Shown piece by piece: positions 1-7,618 of a stretch of 38,135 nt of DNA. The notes beneath the pieces were generated by a model that did not search any database, was not told the origin of the DNA, and was given only the letters and a program-made list of their open reading frames with translations. The DNA is from Muricomes intestini. GTDB taxonomy: Bacteria > Bacillota > Clostridia > Lachnospirales > Lachnospiraceae. A program made the position numbers and the translations under genes. The stretch lies in the NCBI RefSeq assembly GCF_004346165.1, contig NZ_SLZZ01000029.1, forward strand, positions 1-38,135, read 5' to 3'. Within the stretch, counting starts at the first letter, position 1, and the number at the start of each line of letters is the position of its first letter.

Positions 1-62
1 TTATACACAAAAATATCTTCTTTTACTCCAAAACTGCCAGTATTCAATTTTCAATCTGCATT

Positions 63-84
63 GGAATTAGATGATTCTAATTCC
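63..84. repeat. Perfect 9-bp inverted repeat
   Basis: GGAATTAGA and TCTAATTCC flank a TGAT loop in AT-rich sequence with no gene. It could be a terminator without a T-run, a protein-binding site or part of an origin or attachment region. Nothing in the window decides between these. Confidence 0.5.
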
Positions 85-158
85 GAGAACTTATTAATTA
101 TATTAACAGCCTAAGATTTAGTCAAGTATTCATTTGCTAAATTGGAAAGCAGGACAAA

Positions 159-187
159 GCGGTACAAATCTTGCGATTTTATACCGC
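159..187 (-). terminator. Hairpin downstream of the 95-aa gene
   Basis: GCGGTA and TACCGC arms extend through AAATC/GATTT around a short loop, 30-60 bases after the stop of the gene ending at 216. The T-rich tail on the minus strand is weak, so termination is only likely. Confidence 0.45.
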
Positions 188-215
188 ATGTGCAGAGGCC
201 GTCCACCTATGTTCC

Positions 216-503
216 TTACAGCACACCGAGCCTTTGCAGCAGCTCCACGCAGTCTTTTGCACCCTGCACATAGAGGTGCTGGCACTCATGGTCGGCAATC
301 AAATTGGTTTTCTCAAAATAATCAGTAAGAATTTTTTGCTGATCCGCCGGTAGCGTTTTGACAATCTCACGAGCTTGAGAGCTGAGAGCTTTTACCTCAG
401 CGTAAAGCTGCCGCTCTATATCATCCAGATTTTCCTTGAGCTTGCTGATTGCAGCTTCCGTCAGCTCACGGATAGCTGTTTCAAAGATTTCATTTTTCTC
501 CAT
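216..503 (-). CDS. Small conserved ICE protein (DUF6809-like)
   Basis: The 95-residue protein is acidic and probably helical through residues 1-70, with a C-terminal His/Cys-containing segment around DHECQHLY. From memory it resembles the small DUF6809 proteins often found in Clostridia mobile elements; no function is known. The start is supported by an AAAGGAGG ribosome binding site nine bases upstream of the ATG. It is the last gene of the minus-strand series in the window, following the ribbon-helix-helix gene by about 85 bases, and a hairpin lies downstream. There is no membrane segment or signal peptide. The function is not assigned. Confidence 0.7.
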   Translation of the reverse strand: MEKNEIFETAIRELTEAAISKLKENLDDIERQLYAEVKALSSQAREIVKTLPADQQKILTDYFEKTNLIADHECQHLYVQGAKDCVELLQRLGVL

Positions 504-589
504 TGCACTTTTACCTCCTTTCGCAACACACCATAAACGAATGTATTTCCATAGTCCATACCCAAAAGAAACAAATAATTCCTATCATT

Positions 590-1003
590 TTAGGTTCGCC
601 GCTTTTGGTAGTTATATGCGTCCTCAAAATCAACCGCACCGTTGATTCGTTTCACTTCCTCCACACATTTTAAGTGTAGGCTTTGCAGTGCCTGCTCGTC
701 AATCGCATGGGTATACGCTACCACATGAGAGAGCTTGGACAGCTCGGTAGCGATTTTGAAATCCATTCTGGCCAGACGGTTTTCCGTATCTCGAATGGCA
801 CTGACGAGGACGGACGATAAGCTCTGCAGCAAATAGTTTTCAATTTTCTGCGAGGTAAGATAGCCGCAGTAAAACCTCAACGCCTCGGTGACAAATTCAT
901 TTCGGGATTTCACGTTGGCCTGCTCCAGCAGCTCATCGCACCGATCCAGCACTTCCTTTTCGATATAAAAGCCGGTGCGGATTTTTTCCGGTTCCTTTGC
1001 CAT
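590..1003 (-). CDS. Ribbon-helix-helix protein, possible relaxosome accessory (MobC-like)
   Basis: The 137-residue product begins with a ribbon-helix-helix DNA-binding segment (residues about 6-50: a RTGFYIEKEV strand, then a helix containing RNEFVTEALRFY). A helical C-terminal part of about 85 residues may mediate oligomerisation. I chose the internal ATG at 1003 because AAAAGGAGG lies just upstream; the open frame extends further 5' without a good site. Such proteins regulate transcription or bind oriT next to relaxases. The 394-base GC-rich gap with inverted repeats directly upstream fits an oriT-binding role, but no relaxase is in the window, so this is inference. Confidence 0.75.
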   Translation of the reverse strand: MAKEPEKIRTGFYIEKEVLDRCDELLEQANVKSRNEFVTEALRFYCGYLTSQKIENYLLQSLSSVLVSAIRDTENRLARMDFKIATELSKLSHVVAYTHAIDEQALQSLHLKCVEEVKRINGAVDFEDAYNYQKRRT

Positions 1004-1397
1004 AATGCCTCCTTTTCTCTGTGAATTTTGCCCCGGTATGCAGGGTAAGCTCCGGAAACACCCGATTTTCCTTGCTCTTTTCTGAAACCAGCATAACAAA
1101 TCAGGACTTCGGTCAGAAAGTTATGTCACTTCGGAATCCCCGAACGGCTTTGCCGGTCGGTGTTTTTCGGATTTAGGCTGCCAAAGCAGCATAAACCCTT
1201 TAACCTGCACCACTTTCGACCCTACCGGAACGCCCTCATTCTGAGGTTTCTTCACCGCATCCGGGGCTTTCTCACATTCTCTCCACATGGGCGCAACGTG
1301 GGCGGTACGATGCTAATGGGTATCAGGATGCCACCACGCCTGCCAAAAGGCCACACAGGGCAACACCGCCGCCCACACGCCCGGACAGCGTTCCTGC
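1004..1397. other. Gene-free GC-rich interval with inverted repeats, candidate oriT or regulatory region
   Basis: No convincing gene is present. A 9-bp inverted repeat (CCGAACGGC, loop TTT, GCCGGTCGG) lies at 1140-1160, and CATAAC (1092-1097) is repeated inverted as GTTATG (1120-1125). The position just upstream of a ribbon-helix-helix gene is typical for an origin of transfer. I do not recognise a known nic site. In the part nearest 1398 a second frame of the preceding gene could encode a short hydrophobic Trp-containing peptide, which I do not call. Confidence 0.35.
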
Positions 1398-1652
1398 TTA
1401 CACCAGCCTGTTGTCAGAGCCGCCTGCCGCAGCAGGGCGAACCGGCCTTTGGGGCTTCTGTTTGGTGGCGGCCTCACGGGAGAGCTTATCGTCAATGTAT
1501 TCACGGGTGGCCTGCGGAACGTGCTTTTCATAGAGCTTTTGGACAGTATCCTCCAGCTCCGTCTGCAAATCTGCATCCTTTTTGCTCATGTGGTAGGTCA
1601 GGGCATCCAGCTTTTCGCTGTCAAAGCTGACGGTCAGTGTTGCTTTTTTCAT
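1398..1652 (-). CDS. DUF6103-like small protein
   Basis: An 84-residue protein begins with KKATLTVSFDSEKLDAL, a pattern I associate with the DUF6103 family of ICE proteins. Residues 1-45 may form a small strand-helix fold and the C-terminal 25 residues are basic and low complexity. The start at 1652 rather than 1667 is chosen because GGAGG lies eight bases before it. The last residues may not be native: the downstream sequence has a coding-like hydrophobic stretch in another frame. Neighbours are the DUF6329-like gene upstream and the ribbon-helix-helix gene downstream. The function is unknown. Confidence 0.7.
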   Translation of the reverse strand: MKKATLTVSFDSEKLDALTYHMSKKDADLQTELEDTVQKLYEKHVPQATREYIDDKLSREAATKQKPQRPVRPAAAGGSDNRLV

Positions 1653-1668
1653 CGTACTTTCCTCCATT

Positions 1669-1887
1669 TCATAGTTTCATTTCGGGTGACTGTGAGGGGG
1701 CATCATTCTCTTGCGTGATCCATTTTTCATAATTCGATACCGGGCAGTATCCGGCAAGCATGGACGAGAATTCCTCCAAACGGGAGGGCTTTACCTTGTC
1801 CAGCTCCATCTGCAAACCGTAGTAGCCGTTGTAAACCTTGACCACCTCGGCATCCAAAACATCAGCCCAAGCCCGCTTTCCCGGCAT
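1669..1887 (-). pseudogene. C-terminal part of the DUF6329-like protein in a shifted frame
   Basis: This frame overlaps the end of the 246-residue DUF6329-like frame and continues it naturally: the upstream frame ends TLTDAGKAGLG, while this one reads GKRAWADVLDAEVVKVYNGY across the same bases. Its ATG has no good ribosome binding site. The likeliest reading is one gene of about 310 codons broken by a one-base insertion at GGGAAAG near 1,880, or bridged by +1 frameshifting. The fragment ends PEMKL, resembling the Met-containing tails on other accessory proteins of this element, which supports its being a true C-terminus. Confidence 0.6.
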
Positions 1888-2602
1888 CGGTCAGGGTATG
1901 CTCATCCAGCTCCACGATGGTGGCAGGCTGTACCTCCACATCCTTGTGAAGCAGATGAATATCCTCCCAATGAAGATGGAGCAATTCTTTCAGTCTGCTG
2001 ACAGGCGCAGCGGATTCCGATAGCTGTCCCGGCTCTGCTTCCTCCGGGTGACCGCCATACTGCGGACAGAAATCAAGGTAATAGCACACGTCAATGGCGG
2101 TGTCGCCCAGCTCTACATTTGCCACTTCTTCACGCTCATGGAGCATATCCAGTAGCGTATCCATGCTGTTAAAATCATGCTCAAAGCCGGTTTGCTGTGC
2201 CAGCTCATCAAAGCTAATGATCCAGTTGCCCTCAGTCGTATTCTGAGTTCCAGTGGATACGATGTAGTCAGCTGCGGCTGTCATCCGTTCGTTGAGGTGC
2301 TGCAAGGCCGGGGAGGTAAGAGCGGAAATATCGGGAACATAGGAGGCGTACCGGCAGTAGCCATAGCCCTCCGATTCCACCAGCAATCCGTCTTTTCTGT
2401 CCTCGCCGGTCAGCAGCAGGCAGTGATACACACCACTGCTGTCGCAGTGCATCTGCGCTATATTGTCCTGAATAAAGTCGTAATCCCTCATAGGTTTTTG
2501 CAGCACGGCTTCAAAAACTTCAGCGGGAAGCCGAATGGTTTTTGATACCTCAAAGCTCCACAGATCGAAATCTGAGGCCTTCCGTTCAAAAATCGCTTTC
2601 AT
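1862..2602 (-). CDS. DUF6329-like accessory protein, N-terminal 246 residues (frameshifted)
   Basis: The product starts MKAIFERKASDFD and has a long alpha/beta-like soluble sequence without membrane segments. From memory it matches the DUF6329 proteins of Clostridia conjugative elements; biochemical function is unknown. The start at 2602 is preceded by AAAGGAG. The frame stops at 1862 where homologous-looking sequence continues in the +1 frame (1669-1887). It sits between the NlpC/P60 hydrolase gene and the DUF6103-like gene. If the frameshift is real, the protein made here lacks its C-terminal 65-70 residues, including the Met-type tail. Confidence 0.7.
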   Translation of the reverse strand: MKAIFERKASDFDLWSFEVSKTIRLPAEVFEAVLQKPMRDYDFIQDNIAQMHCDSSGVYHCLLLTGEDRKDGLLVESEGYGYCRYASYVPDISALTSPALQHLNERMTAAADYIVSTGTQNTTEGNWIISFDELAQQTGFEHDFNSMDTLLDMLHEREEVANVELGDTAIDVCYYLDFCPQYGGHPEEAEPGQLSESAAPVSRLKELLHLHWEDIHLLHKDVEVQPATIVELDEHTLTDAGKAGLG

Positions 2603-2622
2603 GAAACATCATCTCCTTTTGT

Positions 2623-3663
2623 CTATTTGAGCCTGCCGTAAGCATAAAAGTGGCTGCGCCAATAGCGGCTGTTTAGATCCGCATAGCCGATTGGACTTCC
2701 ACAGTGCAGCATCTGACCGTTCCCAACATAGATTCCGATGTGGCTTATGATTCCGGCTGAGGCATAGGTTCCTTGGAAAAACACCAAATCTCCGGGCTTT
2801 GCTTCCTCACGGGAGATCACAGCACACTGATTAAAAATACCCGATGCCGTGGTGCGGGGCAGATAATATACGCCTGATTTCGAATAGACCCAGCACACAT
2901 AACCGGAGCAGTCAAAGGAAGTCTGCGGAGAAGAGCCGCCCCAAACATACGGGTAGCCGATATATTTTTGGGCTTCCTCCATCAACACCTGATAGGTACC
3001 ATCGCCCATCTCTCCGGGATATTCTCCATCCTCCGCACCGGGGATAGCTCTGCCATACTTGGCATGGGAGTAAATCTGCTGTGCATTGATCCTGTTTTCC
3101 TCTGTAATGGTTCTGCCGAGGGAGCTTTCAAGATTTGCATATATTTCATTCGGATCGGTAATGGGGACAGCCACCGTGTAGGTTTCCTCCGTTTCGTTGC
3201 CATCCGCATCGGTGACGGTGCGGGTGCGCTCCTCGTAGCGGACAAAGCAATCCGCAAAGGCTCGGTAATCGGAAGCGTTTATCCGCAGGTTTTCAGCGCC
3301 GAAATACAGAGAATAAAAAATCGACTTCATGCGGGTGCTGTCGATGCTGCCGCTTTCGATCATGGGCGTAATCTCAGACACAGCTTCATCCAAATCAGAG
3401 AAGCTGCCCCGCATATCCTCGATGTACTGCCGGTACTCCGCTGGCACCTGTGAGGAGATACTGCCGCCGTGAAAGCTCAAATCCACAGCAGAATTGTTAT
3501 GGTCTGCGGTACCGGACAGCAGGCTCATGATCATGACGATGATTAAAATAAACGGGGTGAGGATGGCGGCGATGACCACTCCCACCGTTTTCCATGTCCG
3601 TTTGTCGGTAGCAGCGGCGATTGCCGCTTTCACCGCAAGGGTAATGGTTGCCGGGTCTGCCAT
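2623..3663 (-). CDS. Membrane-anchored NlpC/P60 peptidoglycan hydrolase (VirB1-like role)
   Basis: The 346-residue protein has an N-terminal cytosolic stretch, one strong transmembrane helix (about 27-50), an extracellular linker region and a C-terminal NlpC/P60 domain (about 220-346). The catalytic Cys is in DCSGYV (Cys252), with the His in ISHIGIYVG (His308). Such hydrolases open the cell wall locally so the transfer channel can be assembled; in Gram-positive T4SSs they replace VirB1. No lysozyme domain is seen, so it is a single-activity version. It overlaps or abuts the gamma-glutamylcyclotransferase gene (stop 3670) and belongs to the VirB4 transcription unit. Confidence 0.9.
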   Translation of the reverse strand: MADPATITLAVKAAIAAATDKRTWKTVGVVIAAILTPFILIIVMIMSLLSGTADHNNSAVDLSFHGGSISSQVPAEYRQYIEDMRGSFSDLDEAVSEITPMIESGSIDSTRMKSIFYSLYFGAENLRINASDYRAFADCFVRYEERTRTVTDADGNETEETYTVAVPITDPNEIYANLESSLGRTITEENRINAQQIYSHAKYGRAIPGAEDGEYPGEMGDGTYQVLMEEAQKYIGYPYVWGGSSPQTSFDCSGYVCWVYSKSGVYYLPRTTASGIFNQCAVISREEAKPGDLVFFQGTYASAGIISHIGIYVGNGQMLHCGSPIGYADLNSRYWRSHFYAYGRLK

Positions 3664-3669
3664 CGGGGA

Positions 3670-4173
3670 TCACCACCATTTCTGCTGCCAAAGGTTGAAC
3701 TGCGCATCCTCCGCATCCTGCTGCTCCTGCGCCAGACGGATGGATTTCTCCATCGCCTGATCCAAAAAATCCGTATCAAAGCCTGCGGTTTCATAGCCCT
3801 CGGCAATGGTGTGGAGATAAAAATCCGAGGGTGCGCCGAACTCCCTGCCGTCATTCATGATGTACACCATTGCATTCACAGGCTTACCGTTCAGCTCCAC
3901 CTCCAGCATTTCCTTGCGGTAAAAATTCGGGTAGCCCTCATAACGGTCGAGGGAAAGCTCATCCTGCGGCCTGATTTTCCATAGAAGCACAGGTACGGAG
4001 CTGCCCTCCAGCGGCTCAATAGTAGCAACGGCTCCACGGCTGCCGCCACGGAACAGCAGCTCATATCCTTTGACCTCGCTGGCTCCCACCACCTTGGCGG
4101 TGGGGCAGCGGAATGCCATCTGCGGCAGATGAAGATTGCTGCCATAGGCAATGTATAAACGGGATTTAGCCAT
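3670..4173 (-). CDS. Gamma-glutamylcyclotransferase (AIG2/GGCT) family protein
   Basis: The 167-residue protein has the family's glycine loop YGSNL at residues 10-14 and the conserved acidic residue in LDRYEGYP (Glu79), the expected catalytic base. Family members release 5-oxoproline from gamma-glutamyl amides. It lies just downstream of an amidoligase gene, a pairing described for amidoligase operons, where the cyclotransferase may remove or recycle what the ligase adds. The substrate here is unknown. The start has AGGAGG six bases upstream. The C-terminus ends NLWQQKWW and lacks the Met-type tail of its partner. Confidence 0.85.
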   Translation of the reverse strand: MAKSRLYIAYGSNLHLPQMAFRCPTAKVVGASEVKGYELLFRGGSRGAVATIEPLEGSSVPVLLWKIRPQDELSLDRYEGYPNFYRKEMLEVELNGKPVNAMVYIMNDGREFGAPSDFYLHTIAEGYETAGFDTDFLDQAMEKSIRLAQEQQDAEDAQFNLWQQKWW

Positions 4174-4201
4174 GTTTTCCTCCTATCATTCACATATAAA
4201 T

Positions 4202-5245
4202 TTACATACGCATAGTAAAAGCCGGGGCATCTTCTGCCTCGGCTTCGGTTGGTTCGGGAGCGGTAGGCTGCACTTCTGTGGAAGTCTGCCGTGCCTGCTC
4301 CAGCTCTTTTTCTTTTTTCTGCCGCATTCGTTCCTTTTGCTTTTCTGCCTGCGCCGGATCACGCCAAGCGATGCAGCCATCCAGATTCTTCAGCAGATGC
4401 TCACGGGCGGTCTTGAATTCATCCCCGATCAGCCCCAAGCGCAGCAGCCAAGTGCGAAAGGTGTACTTTTCGTTGGTGGTCTGTGTCTTTGTACGGCTGG
4501 CACAGCGCTGATTGAGCGCCTGTGCGGAAATAGCCATGCACAGCTGAATGTAGGCCTTGATTTTTCCGGCATGAGTGGTTCCGTTGAACAAACGGAACTC
4601 CACCGTACCTTTCTGGAACACAGAATGAAGATTCAAACAGTGGTACCGGCTGTCATCATAGTGGATGTTGCTGCGGCTCTCGCCGTTGTACCAAATACGA
4701 CCGACCTGATCCAGTGTGCGAGGCTTTCTACGGTTCAGTTCCTCCAGAAACCGGTTATCCACCGGCTTGCACCAGCGGTGCTGTCTGGCCACGGACACCT
4801 GAAGCGCCTTGTAAATCAAATCCTCCTTGGCGGCCATGATGTTGGTGATATTCCGCAAAGTATTCGCATCAAAGGGCGAGGCATCCACATGAACATGGAT
4901 GCCGCAGGAGCTGTTGGCAATGGCACCGGCTTCCCGGAGCTTTCGTACCAGCTCCTGTACTTTTTCGATGTCCTCCCAGCGGCAGATGGGGCTGACCATC
5001 TCCGTTTTATATTCCGAAGAGGCCGATACCGTCTGTCTGCCATCCTTTCTCTGCGGCGTAATACTGGCATCACTCATAAATTTCCACTTACGGCCTTGGG
5101 AGTCAATAGCGGCATAGGTGTCGTAATAGCTACCATCATACACAGCCGTTGTGCCGAAATAGGCGGCGGCAATATCGGCGGCAGCCTTACGGGTGATGCC
5201 GGTCAGCTCTACCTCAATACCGAACCGCTGATCTTTCATGTCCAT
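4202..5245 (-). CDS. Amidoligase family protein (COOH-NH2 ligase, GCS/GS-like fold)
   Basis: The start FGIEVELTG, the central CGIHVHVDASPFD and the later TVEFRLFNGT are hallmarks of the amidoligase_2 family, which shares the glutamine synthetase/glutamate-cysteine ligase fold and makes ATP-dependent amide bonds. Glu in EVEL, the HVHVD cluster and the Arg in EFRLFN are likely metal, ATP and substrate contacts. Residues 290-335 are a charged Lys/Glu/Gln-rich tail and the protein ends APAFTMRM. I chose ATG 5245 over GTG 5254 for GGAGG spacing. It lies directly after virB4 and before the cyclotransferase. The target (a peptide, the cell wall or a metabolite) cannot be read from sequence. Confidence 0.88.
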   Translation of the reverse strand: MDMKDQRFGIEVELTGITRKAAADIAAAYFGTTAVYDGSYYDTYAAIDSQGRKWKFMSDASITPQRKDGRQTVSASSEYKTEMVSPICRWEDIEKVQELVRKLREAGAIANSSCGIHVHVDASPFDANTLRNITNIMAAKEDLIYKALQVSVARQHRWCKPVDNRFLEELNRRKPRTLDQVGRIWYNGESRSNIHYDDSRYHCLNLHSVFQKGTVEFRLFNGTTHAGKIKAYIQLCMAISAQALNQRCASRTKTQTTNEKYTFRTWLLRLGLIGDEFKTAREHLLKNLDGCIAWRDPAQAEKQKERMRQKKEKELEQARQTSTEVQPTAPEPTEAEAEDAPAFTMRM

Positions 5246-5260
5246 TTTTCTCACCTCCCA

Positions 5261-7090
5261 TTAACGGCCACCCGCCTTTCCAAACAGTTTTGCCTTATGC
5301 TCCGGAGCATTCACCATCAGGTTGTACCGCTCATTGCCGCATTTGTAGAGGCACACCCCACGCTGCGGGTAGCGGATCAGGTTGTATTCGCTCTGCTCCA
5401 GCTGAAGCGTATCAATGTAGAACTTGGCATCAATATTTCCGGCGTTAAACAGAAACTGATGGGTCGGGATGCTGAACAGGGGCTTGGTGTACTCCCGGAT
5501 ACCCTCAATGTTGAAGTCCTCCAAATTCTGCGAGGCGATAATCACCGCCGAATCCTTTTTACGCACACGCTTGGAAAAGTTGCGGACGTACTCCACGGCG
5601 GTGAGGTTCGTGAGGAACAGGTAGAACTCATCAATGCTGGCGGCGGTGTTGCCGTTAGTCAGAAGCTCGTTGCTCATGTAGGATAGAATGTTGAACAGCA
5701 GGGCATTTTTCAGGCTCTTGCTAGCCTGCAGCAAACCTTTCACCCCAAAGGTCACAAAGCTGGAATCGGTGATATTGGTGTGTCCGTCAAAGAATTTCGA
5801 CTCTGCACCCTTGCAGATGGAGTGCAGCCCCAGCAGGATGTTTTGGAGCAGATCTGCGGTATAAAGCTGGCGGCTGTTCTCATCAAAGGCTTTGTACTCT
5901 TCCTCAATCAGACCATACAAGTCTGACAAAATGGGATAGTCCTTGGCGGTCAGGCGATCAAATTTCGTGCTGTCGCTGATGCCCAACTTGGCGTACAGCT
6001 TTTGCAGCATAATTTCGATGGTGTCGATCTCCCGGTCGGAAAAGTCCTTATATGTCCTGAAAAAGTCCTTGAGAAAGGAAATGTGCTGACTGAGCTTGCT
6101 GCTGATGCGGAAGGTCTGAGGCGCATCCTTATCCTCCGGGCTGCCGTTTTCATCCCATGTTTTGGGTTCCAGCACATTGATGATGAACTCCCCGGACATA
6201 AGGTCGATGAAGCAGCCTCCGAGGTTGTTGGTCAAATCCTCGTACTCCATTTCGGGATCGAGGGCACACACATTCATACCGGATTCCCGCAGATTACACA
6301 GGATGAGCTTGAGCAGATAGGATTTGCCCTGACCGCTGTTGCCGAGAATCAGGATGTTGGCATTGGTCTTGTCATCGGCTCGCTTATTGAAATCCACCAG
6401 CACATTGCTGCCAAACTTATCCCGTCCCACATAAAAGCCATTGCCATCTGTTTTGCCCGAATAGTTAAAGGGATAGAGATTAGCCACAGAGCTTGCCGGG
6501 AGAACACGCTCGAACTGGTCACGGAACACATTAAAGCCGCTGGGCATCACGCACTGGAAGCCCTGCTGCTGGCGGAGCATCAGTCTGTCCACGTTGAGTT
6601 TAGAGCGAATCAGCTCGGTCATGACTTCAGTCTGCAATAGCTTCAGCTGATTCAGATCGTGTGCGGACAGCTCAATGTACACAGCCGAGTGAATGAAGGG
6701 TTCCCGGTTCCGGTGCGCCTGCGCCACGATGGTGGCCACATCCTGCAGATTGCTTTCGGCCATAACCGTCTGCTGCAAATCGTTGGTGTTGGACTTGCTC
6801 AAACGGTTTTTATTGGCGGCATTGCTGATGATTTTCTTTTCCTCCACCGGCGTGACATGGCGGGTATAGATTCGTAGGGTCACGCCATCCTTTTCTCCCA
6901 AGTGGCGCAGGATGGCCTGCTCCTCCGTGGCGGTGGGATACTCCCGCAGCGCCCAAACGCAGCGGTAGGTGTTCCCGCAGATAAAGTGGTCGGTGTTAAA
7001 TTTGATTACTGAGGGGGCAATCATATCCAAAAATTCTTGGATTCTGGCATCCTCCTGCGGTGGAGATTGTGGGTTTCTTTTTCTTGCCAT
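5261..7090 (-). CDS. virB4: VirB4-type conjugation ATPase (TrsE/TraE-like)
   Basis: The 609-residue protein has the VirB4 N-terminal domain (about 1-200), Walker A GNSGQGKS at 250-257, and a Walker B-like SIDEFYLFL at about 485-493, followed by a conserved ASQNLEDF segment. It powers assembly of, and transfer through, the type IV secretion channel at the inner face of the membrane. Length and sequence are typical for VirB4 of Firmicutes ICEs. It would normally follow trsD directly; here the divergent arsenic operon separates them, so virB4 may need its own promoter or long read-through. A hairpin at 7134-7154 lies between the arsenic promoter and its start. Confidence 0.95.
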   Translation of the reverse strand: MARKRNPQSPPQEDARIQEFLDMIAPSVIKFNTDHFICGNTYRCVWALREYPTATEEQAILRHLGEKDGVTLRIYTRHVTPVEEKKIISNAANKNRLSKSNTNDLQQTVMAESNLQDVATIVAQAHRNREPFIHSAVYIELSAHDLNQLKLLQTEVMTELIRSKLNVDRLMLRQQQGFQCVMPSGFNVFRDQFERVLPASSVANLYPFNYSGKTDGNGFYVGRDKFGSNVLVDFNKRADDKTNANILILGNSGQGKSYLLKLILCNLRESGMNVCALDPEMEYEDLTNNLGGCFIDLMSGEFIINVLEPKTWDENGSPEDKDAPQTFRISSKLSQHISFLKDFFRTYKDFSDREIDTIEIMLQKLYAKLGISDSTKFDRLTAKDYPILSDLYGLIEEEYKAFDENSRQLYTADLLQNILLGLHSICKGAESKFFDGHTNITDSSFVTFGVKGLLQASKSLKNALLFNILSYMSNELLTNGNTAASIDEFYLFLTNLTAVEYVRNFSKRVRKKDSAVIIASQNLEDFNIEGIREYTKPLFSIPTHQFLFNAGNIDAKFYIDTLQLEQSEYNLIRYPQRGVCLYKCGNERYNLMVNAPEHKAKLFGKAGGR

Positions 7091-7133
7091 CGGTATTTTT
7101 TCCTTTCTGTTTTAGATTTGGGGCATAGCAAAA

Positions 7134-7154
7134 GCCGCCACATTATGTGACGGC
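7134..7154 (-). terminator. Hairpin upstream of virB4
   Basis: GCCGCCACAT and ATGTGACGGC form a 10-bp stem; on the minus strand it is followed by TTTT. It would attenuate transcription entering virB4 from the right. Confidence 0.55.
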
Positions 7155-7218
7155 TTGAGAAAATATACTGATATTACTTGATATTGCGGATATCTTCAAT
7201 TTTACACAAAATTTCATA

Positions 7219-7261
7219 TTGACACTTTTCGATTTGATGCATATAATAGTCATATCGAAAA
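7219..7261 (+). promoter_or_regulatory. arsR promoter with ArsR operator
   Basis: TTGACA (7219-7224) and TATAAT (7242-7247) are 17 bases apart, a consensus sigma-A promoter. TTTTCGAT (7226-7233) and ATCGAAAA (7254-7261) form an inverted repeat that spans the -10 element, placed where an ArsR dimer would block polymerase. Loss of repression by arsenite is the expected control. Confidence 0.85.
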
Positions 7262-7282
7262 ATATAGATGTGAGGTGTTAAT

Positions 7283-7618
7283 ATGGAAAACTACTTAGAA
7301 AATACCAAAGTGTTTAAGGCGCTGGGTGACCCCAAAAGAGCTATGATTGTTGATATGCTCTCTTGCGGAGAGCTTTGTGCCTGCATGATTTTAGAGAAAT
7401 TTGAAATGTCCCAATCTACGCTGTCCCACCACATGAAACTTCTATGTGAATGTGGGCTTGTAAAAGGCCGAAACGAGGGCAAATGGACGTATTACTCTTT
7501 GGATGAGGAAACCATCGGCAAAACAAAACAATTTTTCTGCTCCATCACCTCTGATAAGGAAAACTGCATCTGCAAAGAAGATACAGGCTGCTGCAAAGGA
7601 TGTGATGATAATGAATAA
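7283..7618 (+). CDS. arsR: ArsR arsenite-responsive repressor
   Basis: The 111-residue protein has a winged helix-turn-helix (STLSHHMKLL recognition helix) and the arsenite site ELCAC (Cys32 and Cys34, with Cys28 nearby). The C-terminal 25 residues carry six more cysteines, beyond what classical ArsR needs and of unknown role. It is the first gene of the arsenic operon, downstream of a consensus promoter with an inverted repeat over the -10. The ATG follows GAGGTG. It overlaps acr3 slightly, so the two are translationally coupled. Confidence 0.95.
   Translation: MENYLENTKVFKALGDPKRAMIVDMLSCGELCACMILEKFEMSQSTLSHHMKLLCECGLVKGRNEGKWTYYSLDEETIGKTKQFFCSITSDKENCICKEDTGCCKGCDDNE

Noticed and set aside
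159-187. Hairpin as a CRISPR repeat or riboswitch
   Set aside because: It occurs once, with no repeat and spacer pattern and no aptamer-like conserved core. No CRISPR array was seen anywhere in the window.
1313-1576. Second frame with hydrophobic Trp-containing end opposite in frame to the DUF6103-like gene
   Set aside because: The upstream part overlaps the DUF6103-like coding region and has no start signal; it may be a frameshifted tail, but evidence is too weak to call.
4151-5686. 511-codon open frame on the plus strand
   Set aside because: It is antisense to the amidoligase and VirB4 genes, both of which have clear family motifs, and its product shows no recognisable protein pattern. 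Long shadows are common opposite GC-rich genes.
7011-7160. VirB4 start damaged by the arsenic insertion
   Set aside because: The N-terminus reads as a normal VirB4 start with a plausible ribosome binding site, and length is typical, so the gene appears intact.
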